Positions 27,103-35,816 of a stretch of 64,000 nt of DNA are shown piece by piece (the first letter of the stretch is position 1; every line of letters starts with the position of its first letter). The stretch covers positions 502,755-566,754 of the forward strand of contig NZ_FNRM01000003.1 in assembly GCF_900107845.1 (NCBI RefSeq), read 5' to 3'. The notes beneath the pieces are model-generated. The model was not told the DNA's origin and did not search any database. It saw only the letters and a program-made list of their open reading frames with translations. The position numbers and the translations under genes were made by a program. This DNA is from Alkalimonas amylolytica. Lineage in GTDB: Bacteria; Pseudomonadota; Gammaproteobacteria; Enterobacterales; Alteromonadaceae.

Positions 27103-27418
27103 TTGCAAATGCTCCCCCCATACAGCTTGATGAAGCAGTGAGTCAAAGTTGCTAAAAACAGAATATTGAACACCCTCGAACCACCAGCCACACCGATGAA
27201 TTCTGCTTTGTAAACTGCCAATACAGAGCAACTGCGCTACCCAACATTCACACCGCAGCTGCACTTTCCCCTACTGGCCGCATGCCATAAATAGTACTTT
27301 TCCTAACCGGCGGCCAATACTCGTTCACTGCCACTCCAAAGGTACCAACCATAACCTAGCCCAAATAGTTTGGCACACAACATTTGACATGCAACCAAAT
27401 AGTTGCATAATATAATCT
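27103..27418 (+). promoter_or_regulatory. Intergenic region ending in the arsR promoter and two operator-like dyads
   Basis: The first 250 bases hold nothing I recognise. Near the end are CCAAA-TAG-TTTGG (27361-27373) and TGCAAC-N6-GTTGCA (27390-27407), which share the core CCAAATAGTT and look like sites for the ArsR protein encoded next. TTGACA (27384-27389) and CATAAT (27406-27411) are 16 bases apart and enclose the second dyad. Transcription should then start at about 27418, one base before the ATG, giving a leaderless mRNA. Confidence 0.7.
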
Positions 27419-27739
27419 ATGACGTCAGACTCACACGACATTTTTAAAGCACTGGCCGATCCCTGTCGCCGCGAGCTGCTTGATCGCTTAACTGAAGAAA
27501 ACGGCCAGACGCTGGGTTCGCTCTGTGAGCGCATGGCCATCAGTCGTCAGGGCGTCACGAAGCATCTGGCGCTGCTCGAGGCCGCCAATCTGGTAGTGGT
27601 GGTTTGGCGCGGCAGAGAAAAGCTGCATTACTTAAACCCAGAGCCAATCCAGCAGATCTATCAGCGTTGGCTTGGCAAGTTCGAACCGCAGCGACTGCAA
27701 GCGCTCGCCACCTTAAAACAAGCTCTGGAGGACAAATAA
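27419..27739 (+). CDS. ArsR family repressor of an SRPBCC operon
   Basis: A 106-residue winged-helix protein: IFKALADPCRRELLDRL, a GSLCERMAISRQGVTKHL recognition region, then the wing REKLHYLNPEP. It lacks the CxC metal site of ArsR proper, and belongs to the group that precedes AHSA1/SRPBCC genes. The next gene starts one base after its stop, and the third follows 51 bases later, so all three form one operon. Two dyads overlap its promoter, suggesting autorepression. The inducer is unknown. There is no Shine-Dalgarno sequence before ATG, in keeping with a leaderless message. Confidence 0.93.
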   Translation: MTSDSHDIFKALADPCRRELLDRLTEENGQTLGSLCERMAISRQGVTKHLALLEAANLVVVVWRGREKLHYLNPEPIQQIYQRWLGKFEPQRLQALATLKQALEDK

Positions 27740-27740
27740 C

Positions 27741-28220
27741 ATGACCGCCACAAACTTTGTCTATGTCACCTATATCGATACCAGCCCAGAGCAACTATGG
27801 CAGGCACTGACCAGTGCTGAGTTTACCCGGCAGTACTGGGGGCAACGTGGTATTGAATCCAGCTGGCAAGTCGGGGCTGTGGTACAACTGCTGAAAGAAG
27901 ACGGTTCACTGGATTGGTCTGGACAGGTGCTGGAAGCAGAGCCTCCAAGACGCTTGTGTTACACCTTTCATCCTGCTACCGATGATGAGATGCCTGGTTA
28001 CCAGGGACAAAGAGTAGACCTGACCCGGCCTGAACAACCATCCAGAGTGACTTTCGTGATAGAGCCATACCTGGGCAAAGTAAAGCTGACCCTGACGCAT
28101 GATCAGTTTGAACCGGGCAGTAAAGTGCTGCCGGGGGTGAGTAACGGCTGGCCAGTGATTCTTGCTGGTCTGAAATCGTTGCTGGAAGGCAACGCAGTGC
28201 TATTCCCCGATTGGCGCTAA
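27741..28220 (+). CDS. SRPBCC (AHSA1-type) protein
   Basis: A 159-residue helix-grip protein: FVYVTYIDTSPEQLWQAL, EFTRQYWGQRGIESSW, ending in SNGWPVILAGLKSLLE. This is the AHSA1/CalC-like subgroup that binds hydrophobic small molecules or handles them; no catalytic residues can be named. It directly follows the ArsR regulator, the usual pairing, and is followed by a second SRPBCC gene. A role in detoxifying or sensing an organic compound is possible but not shown. Confidence 0.9.
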   Translation: MTATNFVYVTYIDTSPEQLWQALTSAEFTRQYWGQRGIESSWQVGAVVQLLKEDGSLDWSGQVLEAEPPRRLCYTFHPATDDEMPGYQGQRVDLTRPEQPSRVTFVIEPYLGKVKLTLTHDQFEPGSKVLPGVSNGWPVILAGLKSLLEGNAVLFPDWR

Positions 28221-28271
28221 CGGCGACGAATGCCCCAAAACACAATCCACCCAATCACTACCGGAGGACCT

Positions 28272-28700
28272 ATGATCAACATTGAACAGATTCAGTACAT
28301 CAAAGCACCCGCATCGCAGGTGTATCAGGCACTCACCACAGCGGCGGGTTTAGCCGCTATCTGGACAAAAGAGCTGACGTTTAGCGCCGAGCCTGGTGCC
28401 ATCAATGAATTCCGGTTTGGTGATGAAACACCCACAAAAATGCAAATCACCGCCCTCACGCCAAATCAGCGTATGGACTGGCTTTGTCTGGATTCAGATC
28501 CTGAATGGATAGGTACCCGTGTTTGCTTTGAACTGCAAGAGAGCAATGGCAAAACCGCCGTCACTTTGCAGCATGCCGACTGGCGGGAACTCACCGACTT
28601 CTATCGGTTTTGTAACTACAACTGGGCCATCTTTCTACTGAGCCTGAAACAGTATTGCGAGTCTGGTACGGGCATTAATTTTCAGGCACGCAGCTTTTAA
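28272..28700 (+). CDS. SRPBCC domain protein, second copy in operon
   Basis: About 142 residues from ATG 28272, preceded by a strong GGAGG; the frame extends further upstream but that part overlaps untranslated spacer. The pattern IEQIQYIKAPASQVYQALTTAAGLAAIWTKE-like opening (seen at residues 3-33), followed by alternating strands and a C-terminal helix NWAIFLLSLKQYCESG, is typical of START/SRPBCC proteins. It differs enough from the preceding gene to be an old paralogue. It completes the ArsR operon. No terminator is evident before the convergent WYL gene. Confidence 0.88.
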   Translation: MINIEQIQYIKAPASQVYQALTTAAGLAAIWTKELTFSAEPGAINEFRFGDETPTKMQITALTPNQRMDWLCLDSDPEWIGTRVCFELQESNGKTAVTLQHADWRELTDFYRFCNYNWAIFLLSLKQYCESGTGINFQARSF

Positions 28701-28740
28701 CTACCGAGCCCTCGCAGCATAAACTATGCCTTACCACCAC

Positions 28741-29697
28741 TCACTGCGCCTGACCAGCCAGTCGCAGCAAACGCTGCGCCTGCTTGTTAAGTGCTTGCCT
28801 GAGCTCCGGTGGCTCCAGAATGGTGAAATCAAACGGCAGTTGGCTCAGCCAGAGGGCGATGCAATCGCAGTTGTCGATTTGAAAGCTCAGCAGCAAACCA
28901 CCGACCTGCGGTTTTAACAAGGAGGCGGTTAAACCAAGATGCTCAGCAGCCGTCGTTAAGTCGGTATGCAGCATGACTTTTACTGCTAAATTGCCAGGCA
29001 TCTGATTCAGGCTGGCATTAAAATGCTCTGCCGCATTAAAGTTCGCTGGCCGGGTAAAGGTCTGCTCCAGCAATGTCAGTTGCTGAATACGATCCAGCCG
29101 GAAAATACGCAGATCCTGGCGTAAATGGCAGTAACCACTCAGGTACCAGTGCTGGCGGCGAAACAGCAAACCATAGGGATCCACCCGCCGCTCTACCGGC
29201 TCGGTATGGTAGGACGCATAACGGATCTGCACCGCGCGCTGCTGCTCCAGCGCATCCAGCAACGGCGATAATGGCAATCCCCGACTGGCTGGTGCAGGCT
29301 CCGGCAACATCAGATTGATGGTATCGGCAATCAGCCGGGTACGGGATTTCAACTTCGCAGGCATCACCCGTTCCAGTTTCGCCTGCACACTGCTGATAGC
29401 CGCTTCCGTCTCGGCCAGGTTTAACTTTTTCGCGGCCAACAAACCAAGTGATAACGCCAGGGTTTCTTCATGGGTAAACATCATCGGCGGCAATTTGTAA
29501 CCAGCCACCAGCATATAGCCGCCATCGCGCCCCAGCTCTGTGGTCACAGGTATGCCCAGTGCTTCCAGCGCCTGAATATAGCGCCGCACCGTGCGCTTAT
29601 CCACACCAAGCTGCTGCGCTATCTCAGTGCCGTTTAAACGCGAATGCGATTGCAACAGTTCCAGCAAGGTCAGTACCCGCACCGTGGGGCCACTCAT
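28741..29697 (-). CDS. YafY-type HTH/WYL transcriptional regulator
   Basis: A 318-residue regulator with an N-terminal helix-turn-helix of the HTH_11 type (LNGTEIAQQLGVDKRTVRRYI, then GGYMLVAGYKLPPM) and a WYL ligand-binding domain from about residue 140 (RRVDPYGLLFRRQHWYLSGYC). The C-terminal WCX extension is present. WYL domains bind nucleic-acid-like or other small ligands and control DNA damage, phage or metabolic genes. It is divergent from the GST gene, 230 bases away, which is a plausible target since such regulators often control a neighbouring enzyme. Confidence 0.92.
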   Translation of the reverse strand: MSGPTVRVLTLLELLQSHSRLNGTEIAQQLGVDKRTVRRYIQALEALGIPVTTELGRDGGYMLVAGYKLPPMMFTHEETLALSLGLLAAKKLNLAETEAAISSVQAKLERVMPAKLKSRTRLIADTINLMLPEPAPASRGLPLSPLLDALEQQRAVQIRYASYHTEPVERRVDPYGLLFRRQHWYLSGYCHLRQDLRIFRLDRIQQLTLLEQTFTRPANFNAAEHFNASLNQMPGNLAVKVMLHTDLTTAAEHLGLTASLLKPQVGGLLLSFQIDNCDCIALWLSQLPFDFTILEPPELRQALNKQAQRLLRLAGQAQ

Positions 29698-29928
29698 AAC
29701 AGCTGCCTTTGTGTCATCCCATCCCCCAGTGCTTTGCTATGCTTTATGCACATAATCGCTCTGCTGTCTGCAAACGATCAAAGTGAAACTAAAAGTGCAA
29801 CTATAGCCGAAAATTAGGACGTATTCTGCCCTAGATGAGTTGTACTCTTGGATCAGCGGAAAACCGCCACACTGCCAGGCCAGATCACTGACCAGGTGCA
29901 AAAGTTACCAGCAACAAGGAATACCACA

Positions 29929-30564
29929 ATGGCAATGCACGAATTAACCTTATACACCAACCCCAACTCCCGCGGCCGTATTGTCCGCTGGCTACTGGAA
30001 GAACTGGGAGTCCCTTACCAGGTGAAGCTACTGCAGTACGGTGGTGAAATGAAGTCCGCCGATTTTCTGGCGCTGAACCCAATGGGCAAAGTACCGGCAC
30101 TGACCCACGGCAATGTGGTGGTCACCGAAGCCGCCGCCATCTGCGCTTACCTGGCCGATCACTTTGCCGAAAAACAACTGGCACCCGATCCACAAAGCCC
30201 GGAGCGCGCGGCCTACTATCGTTGGCTGTTCTTTGTTGCCGGGCCACTGGAAATGGCAACCAGCGCCAAAGCCTACGACTGGCGCATTGATGCCGACAAT
30301 GCGCCGGCGGTGGGCTCTGGTTTCTATCAGGATACGATCAATACCCTGGAAACGGCGTTAGCCAATGGCCCCTACCTCTGTGGTGAACAGTTTACCGCCG
30401 CCGATGTCTATGTGGGCAGCCATATTATGTGGGGCTTGATGTTCAAAACCATCGAACCAAGGCCTGTTTTTACCGAGTACACAGCAAAGCTCGGCGCTCG
30501 TGCAGCGGCCATCCGGGCCAATGAACTGGATGATGCACTGCTGGAAAAAACTAGCCAGGGGTAA
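29929..30564 (+). CDS. Glutathione S-transferase family protein
   Basis: About 211 residues from ATG 29929, with AAGGA eight bases before; the frame runs further upstream but without a ribosome site. The thioredoxin-like N-terminal domain shows LTLYTNPNSRGRIVRWLLEE (candidate active Ser/Asn near residue 13), the cis-Pro in KVPALT and the glutathione-contacting TEAAAIC motif; the helical C-terminal domain has the FTAADVYVG N-capping box. It should join glutathione to electrophiles or act on a related substrate. It is divergent from the WYL regulator, and a hairpin lies after its stop. Confidence 0.92.
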   Translation: MAMHELTLYTNPNSRGRIVRWLLEELGVPYQVKLLQYGGEMKSADFLALNPMGKVPALTHGNVVVTEAAAICAYLADHFAEKQLAPDPQSPERAAYYRWLFFVAGPLEMATSAKAYDWRIDADNAPAVGSGFYQDTINTLETALANGPYLCGEQFTAADVYVGSHIMWGLMFKTIEPRPVFTEYTAKLGARAAAIRANELDDALLEKTSQG

Positions 30565-30603
30565 GGCTGGCTGTTGCCATCAGTTCGGACGCACACAACC
30601 ATA

Positions 30604-30632
30604 CTGCCGGGGCTATCTGTATGCCCCGGCAG
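30604..30632 (+). terminator. Strong GC-rich hairpin between convergent genes
   Basis: Ten-base perfect arms (CTGCCGGGGC / GCCCCGGCAG) with a nine-base loop, 40 bases after the GST stop and before the stop of the small secreted protein on the other strand. No T-run follows on either strand, so it may be Rho-assisted or protect 3' ends. Confidence 0.55.
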
Positions 30633-30671
30633 CTGCTTTGCGCGATCCCAGGTTAAATTAAGCTGAAGCGA

Positions 30672-30950
30672 CTAACGGATCAATCTGGCCAGGCATTGGC
30701 CAAAAGCTTCAGTCTCAGCCGAGCGGTCTTGCTCAGTGCCATCAGAGATAGACATTTCACCCGAAAGTTGTGGCGAACCACTGGTCGTATCCACAATGCC
30801 CATCACTTCAAAGGTGTAAACCTGGCCTTGCGGCAACAAGCTGGCACATTGTTCAATGGTATTCATTGCTGGCTGTGAAGCGGTAGCAACGCTGATAACA
30901 GCTACGGCAATTCCAGCAACAACAATAGCTAAAGCAATCAAAGTACGCAT
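30672..30950 (-). CDS. Small secreted or periplasmic protein of unknown function
   Basis: A 92-residue protein with a signal peptide (MR then a hydrophobic run to about residue 23, cleavage near ATA-SQ). A strong CTGGAGGATTT ribosome site precedes ATG. The mature part of about 68 residues is acidic, with two Cys (in IEQCASLL and FGQCLARL) that could form one disulfide. No family is recognised. It is monocistronic. Confidence 0.65.
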   Translation of the reverse strand: MRTLIALAIVVAGIAVAVISVATASQPAMNTIEQCASLLPQGQVYTFEVMGIVDTTSGSPQLSGEMSISDGTEQDRSAETEAFGQCLARLIR

Positions 30951-31263
30951 AAATCCTCCAGTTCAATAAGGCACTATGCCTGATAGCGAATCGACTCCTT
31001 CAGGAAGCAGAAAACTCCCCAATACACTACCAGGATGTTTCTTTCCATCACTTCGCTGCAAGCAAGTTAGCCAGCAGCCACAAAAAGATCAACAACTTTT
31101 ATCAGGCTGTAAAAAATAAGCTTTCTGCCTGAGGTTTAGCAAGCTGCCGTCCCCGAACCGGGTTCGCATGAACAACCATGCTGAGGTATACTGCTTCGCC
31201 AGCCATGGCTTTGGTGGCTGGTCATTTTGTTTATTAGCGAGACTAAGACAGTGGGGTTAGGCA
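30951..31263. other. Intergenic region with short inverted repeats
   Basis: No coding potential is seen. It holds small dyads: CGAACC/GGTTCG near 31154-31166, GCATG-N6-CATGC at 31166-31181, and CCAGCCA-N9-TGGCTGG at 31199-31221 followed by TCATTTTGTT. The last could be a weak terminator or attenuator in the leader of the gene at 31264. Confidence 0.35.
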
Positions 31264-32151
31264 ATGAAGGAGCCAAAGGTGATACTCATAACGTATCTCT
31301 TTTTTGCGTTTAGTGCACTACCTACCATGGCACAAGAGCGGGCACAACATGAGGTGCATTCGCTGAATTGGGTGATTAATACCGCCCCTCCCTTTCATAT
31401 TGTAAATGGCCCTCTGGCTGGCCAGGGAATTTGTGATGCGCTTATCAATGTCATTGATGCGCATCTACCTGAGCTTAACAGTGAGCGCTTGGTGCTACCA
31501 CAGTCCCGCATTCGCAAACAATTTGAGCGCAAGGAAGATCAATGTTTTCCTTGCATGATTTATCGCCCGATACCGGGCGATACCATTCAAAGCAAACCCA
31601 CTCACTTTTATTACCCGCATGGCATTATCACGACCTCAGAAAAAGCGGAGGTTATCAAAAAGCGTCATGGTCATCCGGTTCGCCTAGCCAGTTTAATGAG
31701 CGACCGCGTCTTTCGATTTGGTTATCCTGATGGTCGCCATTACCCTGCGGTGCAGCATATTTTGGATAGCACTGAGCAAAGCAGCACTACCAGAATTACT
31801 CATACCGGTGAAAATGCGACCGTAGCAATTCTCTCCATGATAAAAAAAGGTCGAATTGATTACACCCTTGAGTATCAAATTCTGCACAATTTTGAACTAG
31901 CCGAGCATGCCACTAGCAATTTGGTATTTTTGCCAGTTGCAGAAACCCAAGGCCAGCATGTGCTGGGTGCTGTCGGCTGTACCAATACGGAATGGGGCCA
32001 AGCGGCCATACAAAAAATCAATCAGGTGCTGCCTCAGGTACGGCAGCACCCGGAATTTTTGCAGGTGTTAGCGCTTTGGTTTAATGATGAACCGGAGTCC
32101 GCCCCATACTTTGAGTTATTGCGATCTCGTGTTTGGCAAACCACAGACTAA
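31264..32151 (+). CDS. TIGR02285-like periplasmic solute-binding-type protein
   Basis: The 295-residue product begins with a signal peptide ending near MAQ. The mature chain has the opening LNWVINTAPPFHIVNGPLAG, typical of the TIGR02285 group, distant relatives of the family-3 solute-binding proteins of amino acid ABC transporters. These often lack transporter genes next door, as here. Shewanella-type bacteria carry many such proteins; their ligand and partners are unknown, though some are coupled to signalling. There are Cys residues in DQCFPCMIY and VGCTN that may pair. A second, more distant member lies at 46453. Confidence 0.8.
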   Translation: MKEPKVILITYLFFAFSALPTMAQERAQHEVHSLNWVINTAPPFHIVNGPLAGQGICDALINVIDAHLPELNSERLVLPQSRIRKQFERKEDQCFPCMIYRPIPGDTIQSKPTHFYYPHGIITTSEKAEVIKKRHGHPVRLASLMSDRVFRFGYPDGRHYPAVQHILDSTEQSSTTRITHTGENATVAILSMIKKGRIDYTLEYQILHNFELAEHATSNLVFLPVAETQGQHVLGAVGCTNTEWGQAAIQKINQVLPQVRQHPEFLQVLALWFNDEPESAPYFELLRSRVWQTTD

Positions 32152-32164
32152 ACCAGCAGCTGCC

Positions 32165-32734
32165 CTACATAGCAGCGAACTCCATTAATAATCCCAGATG
32201 CTGTTGATAACCAAGCTCACTATAAGCGGCTGATGCCGGGTTCATAAAGCCATGTTGCCATACTGTGCTGCTGGCTTGAACACCCGGCAGCTGTGACAAA
32301 GCAGCACAGGCTGCGCGAACATCCAACTGCGGCTCACTGGCACCGAAAATAACGTGTACCGGTGCGCCGGGGCTAAGCGTAAGGTAGGGCTGAATCTGCC
32401 CCGGATAAAACAATACGGCTTGTTGTACCAGGCTGGCATCCGGCTTAGCCAACGCACGCCAGAGCGCACTGGCACCGGCGCTAAAACCAATGGCAACTGC
32501 CAAGGGATCCGTGTATTCGGTTAACGTCTGCCGCACCAGGCTGGCATAATGATCATGGCCACAACATTCGGTGTAGGCCTGATACGCTTGCTGCTCATCG
32601 CTGAACGACTGCGGCTGCCCCTGATAAGGGTCCAGCACATGGATGCTGCATTCGGACACCGCCAGATCCTGCAACAGCTGCCGCAGCCCCTGGCACTGGC
32701 CAAAAATATCGCTGACAATCAATAGTTTTTGCAT
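32165..32734 (-). CDS. Dienelactone-hydrolase-like alpha/beta hydrolase
   Basis: About 189 residues from ATG 32734 (QKLLIVSDIFG); the frame extends upstream but the added 38 residues look non-coding. The nucleophile elbow is GFSAG, and HGFMNP near the C-terminus supplies the His with an aromatic neighbour, as in dienelactone hydrolases. An Asp or Glu between them (GASEPQLD) may complete the triad. The substrate is unknown. Its 3' end is 13 bases from the convergent TIGR02285 gene. Confidence 0.82.
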   Translation of the reverse strand: MQKLLIVSDIFGQCQGLRQLLQDLAVSECSIHVLDPYQGQPQSFSDEQQAYQAYTECCGHDHYASLVRQTLTEYTDPLAVAIGFSAGASALWRALAKPDASLVQQAVLFYPGQIQPYLTLSPGAPVHVIFGASEPQLDVRAACAALSQLPGVQASSTVWQHGFMNPASAAYSELGYQQHLGLLMEFAAM

Positions 32735-32928
32735 CGTATTCAATCGGTAGCTGTAAGGATCACTTTTCGCAAAAGTCTTCCATGTTGCTATGGTAAAAGC
32801 AAGCCAAAGCATGTTTCTGAACCTCGGAAAAAAATAGGCACTCATCAATTCACACCCGCTTCACAGCTTCCCCCTTATGCTGCCCCCTTTCAAACCAACA
32901 GCTGACTATTTAGCGTAGGAGCCCGTGC

Positions 32929-33882
32929 ATGAACCTCATCAAAATCAGAACATCACTACTCACCATAGCTGGAGTGGCCGCGGCCTTGGCTGCTGCCTGG
33001 TACAGTGTATTTGGCTTAAAACCTTATACCGTTACGCCCACACAGATTGCTGAGCGATACAGCTATTCGATGATTCAGCCAATGACCATGCAGTTAGAGT
33101 CCACAGACAACACTCATTTCAGCTTTAGCTATCGCAGCTTTGACGGGGCTGTGGTCAATGGCCAGCTCCGCTATCCGTTGCCGCTTTCAGACAGCAGTAA
33201 GCCGTTACCCGTTTTGATTGGCGCTCATGCCATGGGGCGCTCCCAGGTGCGTTGGTGGCAAGACAGTTATAATGGCCGTCCTACCCTGGAGAGTACCGAC
33301 CAGATCACCGCTATGGCACTAGCCAATGGCTATGCTGTCGTCACCATTGATGCCCGTAACCATGGCGAGCGGAAAGATCCGTCGAACGGCATCGCTGAAA
33401 TTATAAGAAATTTGCATTGGTGGGGTAAACGCGAACCCTACGAGGCTATGTTAATTGATACCGTTCGAGATCATAGGGTATTACTGGACTTGCTAACAGA
33501 GCTTCCGCAGTTTGACCCCAATAATATCAACATTGCTGGTTACAGTATGGGAGCACACATCAGCTTGCTGTTGGCAGGAAGCGATGCACGCATCAACCGG
33601 GTTCTGGCTATAGTACCACCGCATATCAACAACACCACAGCCATAGTGGCGCCAAAAAATATGCTGGCAGGGCTGGCCGATAATCCTATCTGGCTACTCA
33701 GTGCAAACCAGGATGAATACGCCAGCAAAAAGCAGAACAGCCACTTGTTTGCCGCCTTTCCGAGCCCCGATAAAAAACACATTACCTTTGACGGCGGCCA
33801 CCTGTTACCGGCAAGCTATGTGCAGACTCTTGATGACTGGTTCAGACATGATGACAGCGCCACTCAGCGTATTACTGATTGA
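32929..33882 (+). CDS. Membrane-anchored or exported alpha/beta hydrolase
   Basis: A 317-residue protein with an N-terminal hydrophobic helix (residues 9-29) that may be an uncleaved anchor. The catalytic part has an oxyanion region GAHAMGR, DARNHGER, the nucleophile GYSMG, an acid in SANQDEY and the final His in FDGGHLLP. The fold is of the acyl-peptidase/BAAT-like hydrolases. The next gene, a response regulator, starts inside its last 35 bases, so the hydrolase and the two-component system are probably one transcript. This suggests that the hydrolase makes or removes a signal for the kinase, but that is inference. Confidence 0.85.
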   Translation: MNLIKIRTSLLTIAGVAAALAAAWYSVFGLKPYTVTPTQIAERYSYSMIQPMTMQLESTDNTHFSFSYRSFDGAVVNGQLRYPLPLSDSSKPLPVLIGAHAMGRSQVRWWQDSYNGRPTLESTDQITAMALANGYAVVTIDARNHGERKDPSNGIAEIIRNLHWWGKREPYEAMLIDTVRDHRVLLDLLTELPQFDPNNINIAGYSMGAHISLLLAGSDARINRVLAIVPPHINNTTAIVAPKNMLAGLADNPIWLLSANQDEYASKKQNSHLFAAFPSPDKKHITFDGGHLLPASYVQTLDDWFRHDDSATQRITD

Positions 33883-34540
33883 AGACAACAGCAGCATCAG
33901 CGCCAATATTGCCGATTATTTTAGCCAGCATGGCGCTGTGCTGGATTTTGCCGTACAAGGCCAACAGGGGCTGCAGCTGGCCTTACAGCATTACTACGAT
34001 GTGGTGGTGTTGGATTTGATGCTACCAGTCATGGACGGGCTGACGCTGTGCAAAGCACTACGCAGTCAGGCCAATCGCCATATACCGGTATTGATGCTTA
34101 CGGCCCGTGATACCCTGGATGACAAGCTGCATGGCTTTGCCTGTGGTGCTGATGACTACCTGAGCAAACCCTTTGCCCTGCCCGAGCTATGGGCTCGCTG
34201 TCAAGCACTGACCCGCCGACCGCTGCCACCGGCATATCAGGTGCGTGTGGGTGAGCTACTGCTCAATAAGCAAAGTCGTCAAATCAGCCGGCAGGGGCAA
34301 TTGCTGCAGCTTAAACCCATTGCCTGGCAAATCCTGTGTTTGCTGATCGAGGCGTATCCCAGGCCAATGAGCCGAACTGAGCTTTGTCGCCGGATCTGGG
34401 GGGATGAGCCTACCGAGTCGGATGCTTTGCGATCGCACTTGTATCAATTGCGCAAGGTGTTGGATCAGCCTTTTCCAAAGCCGATGCTTAAAACCCTGCA
34501 TGGAGTTGGTTTTGCCCTGGAGCTAAGCAGCGATGATTAA
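33848..34540 (+). CDS. OmpR-family response regulator
   Basis: About 230 residues. Two adjacent ATG codons (33848, 33851) are both possible; both lie within the end of the hydrolase gene. The receiver has the acidic pair in LLIEDN, the phosphoacceptor Asp in VVVLDLMLPVMDG, Thr in MLTARD and Lys in LSKPF. The winged-helix domain includes ELLLNKQSRQIS, SRTELCRRIWGDE and LRSHLYQLRKVLD. It overlaps the sensor kinase by eight bases. Confidence 0.95.
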   Translation: MMTAPLSVLLIEDNSSISANIADYFSQHGAVLDFAVQGQQGLQLALQHYYDVVVLDLMLPVMDGLTLCKALRSQANRHIPVLMLTARDTLDDKLHGFACGADDYLSKPFALPELWARCQALTRRPLPPAYQVRVGELLLNKQSRQISRQGQLLQLKPIAWQILCLLIEAYPRPMSRTELCRRIWGDEPTESDALRSHLYQLRKVLDQPFPKPMLKTLHGVGFALELSSDD

Positions 34541-35816
34541 AAAGCACTCGATACACCGGCGCATGCTGGCTGCTTTTGCACTAACTACCCTGCTAATCGC
34601 GCTGCTGTTTAGCCTCACCACCTTCTTGTTTGCTTACCACATCGAAGATCGCTTTTTTACTGGCCAGCTCATTGATGAAGCCAAACGGGCGGAGCAACAA
34701 CTGACAGCAGGTAGCTCCCCCGAACCGCAGCTTGCTTACATTCGCTACTACAGCAACGCGACCGCTTTGCCATCCGAGTTGCAAAGCGTGATACAAAGCC
34801 AGCCTAACCGCACCGAATTTAGCGGCCAGGAGCAGCGGCACTATCATTTACAGCGCCTGTCCCAGGGCTACTTGCTGGCAGAAGTGAGCCAGCATTTGAT
34901 GGTGCGTGAGCTTCGCCCCTTGATGCTGAAATTCCTGCTGGTACTGCTGCTGACCACCTTGCTGCTTAGCTCAGGCCTGGCCTGGCTGATTGGCCGCCAG
35001 CTGCTTAGCCCACTGCAACAACTCACCGCCTTGCTTGACAATACGTCCCATTCATCGCTGCCTGCAGAATTTGCCGCCCGCTTTAAGCCCAATGAAATTG
35101 GCCAACTGGCAACAGCATTGGAGCAAAGTTGGGCCCGAACCAATGCCTTTATCGAGCGAGAGCAGTTGTTTACCCGTGATCTGTCGCATGAACTGCGAAC
35201 GCCAGTCACCATCAGTCAGGGGGCACTTAGCTTACTGACAGCGACAGCCTTGAAGAAAGATCAACGGGAACTGGTCGGCCGAATAGAAGCCGCCCAACAA
35301 CAAATAGCGCAGTCGATGGACACTTTACTGGAACTGGCCCGTGAGCCACAGCCAGAGCCGGGTCGCAGCATGCTGCTGCCGATGGTTGAGCAGAGCATCT
35401 TGCAGCAACACAGTCGGCTTGCCGGCAAAGATATTGAACTGGAGCTGGCCATTCCTGACACTAGCGAGATTGCCATGGCCGAGGCCCCTCTGTTGATTTT
35501 GCTGAATAATCTGCTGGCCAATGCCTTTAGTTACACCCATAGCGGCAGCATCCACATTAGCTACCAGAACCAGCAGCTTATCGTGAAGGACAGCGGCCAC
35601 GGCATTCCGGCAGCGTTACAATCGCAGCTATTTAGCCCCGGCACCAAAGGCCCAACGAGTCAGGGCCTGGGTATGGGCTTATCCATTGTCAGCCGCTTGT
35701 GTGAGAAATGGCAGCTGCAGTACAGCATCGAAAGCTCTGCTACCGGCACCTGTGTACGAATTACTTTTCCATTATCCCAACAACTGTACCACCCCAATGC
35801 CCAGCACCAGGGTTAG
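34533..35816 (+). CDS. Sensor histidine kinase
   Basis: A 427-residue kinase with two membrane helices (about 11-34 and 128-153) around a small periplasmic sensor of about 95 residues, a HAMP-like linker, an H-box RDLSHELRTPVTISQG (His about 223), and the ATP domain with N-box NNLLANAFSYTHSG, DSGHGIP and a GLGMGLSI G-box. It is QseC/RstB-like in layout, but the signal is unknown. It is co-transcribed with the hydrolase and regulator. Its 3' end overlaps the convergent DUF3307 gene by 45 bases, so the two transcripts must form antisense pairs at their ends. Confidence 0.95.
   Translation: MIKKHSIHRRMLAAFALTTLLIALLFSLTTFLFAYHIEDRFFTGQLIDEAKRAEQQLTAGSSPEPQLAYIRYYSNATALPSELQSVIQSQPNRTEFSGQEQRHYHLQRLSQGYLLAEVSQHLMVRELRPLMLKFLLVLLLTTLLLSSGLAWLIGRQLLSPLQQLTALLDNTSHSSLPAEFAARFKPNEIGQLATALEQSWARTNAFIEREQLFTRDLSHELRTPVTISQGALSLLTATALKKDQRELVGRIEAAQQQIAQSMDTLLELAREPQPEPGRSMLLPMVEQSILQQHSRLAGKDIELELAIPDTSEIAMAEAPLLILLNNLLANAFSYTHSGSIHISYQNQQLIVKDSGHGIPAALQSQLFSPGTKGPTSQGLGMGLSIVSRLCEKWQLQYSIESSATGTCVRITFPLSQQLYHPNAQHQG

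Noticed and set aside
30604..30632. Hairpins here and at 40188-40214 sharing GCCCCGGC, taken as copies of a REP element
   Set aside because: The similarity is limited to the GC-rich stem core; loops and flanks differ, so independent terminator-like hairpins are simpler.
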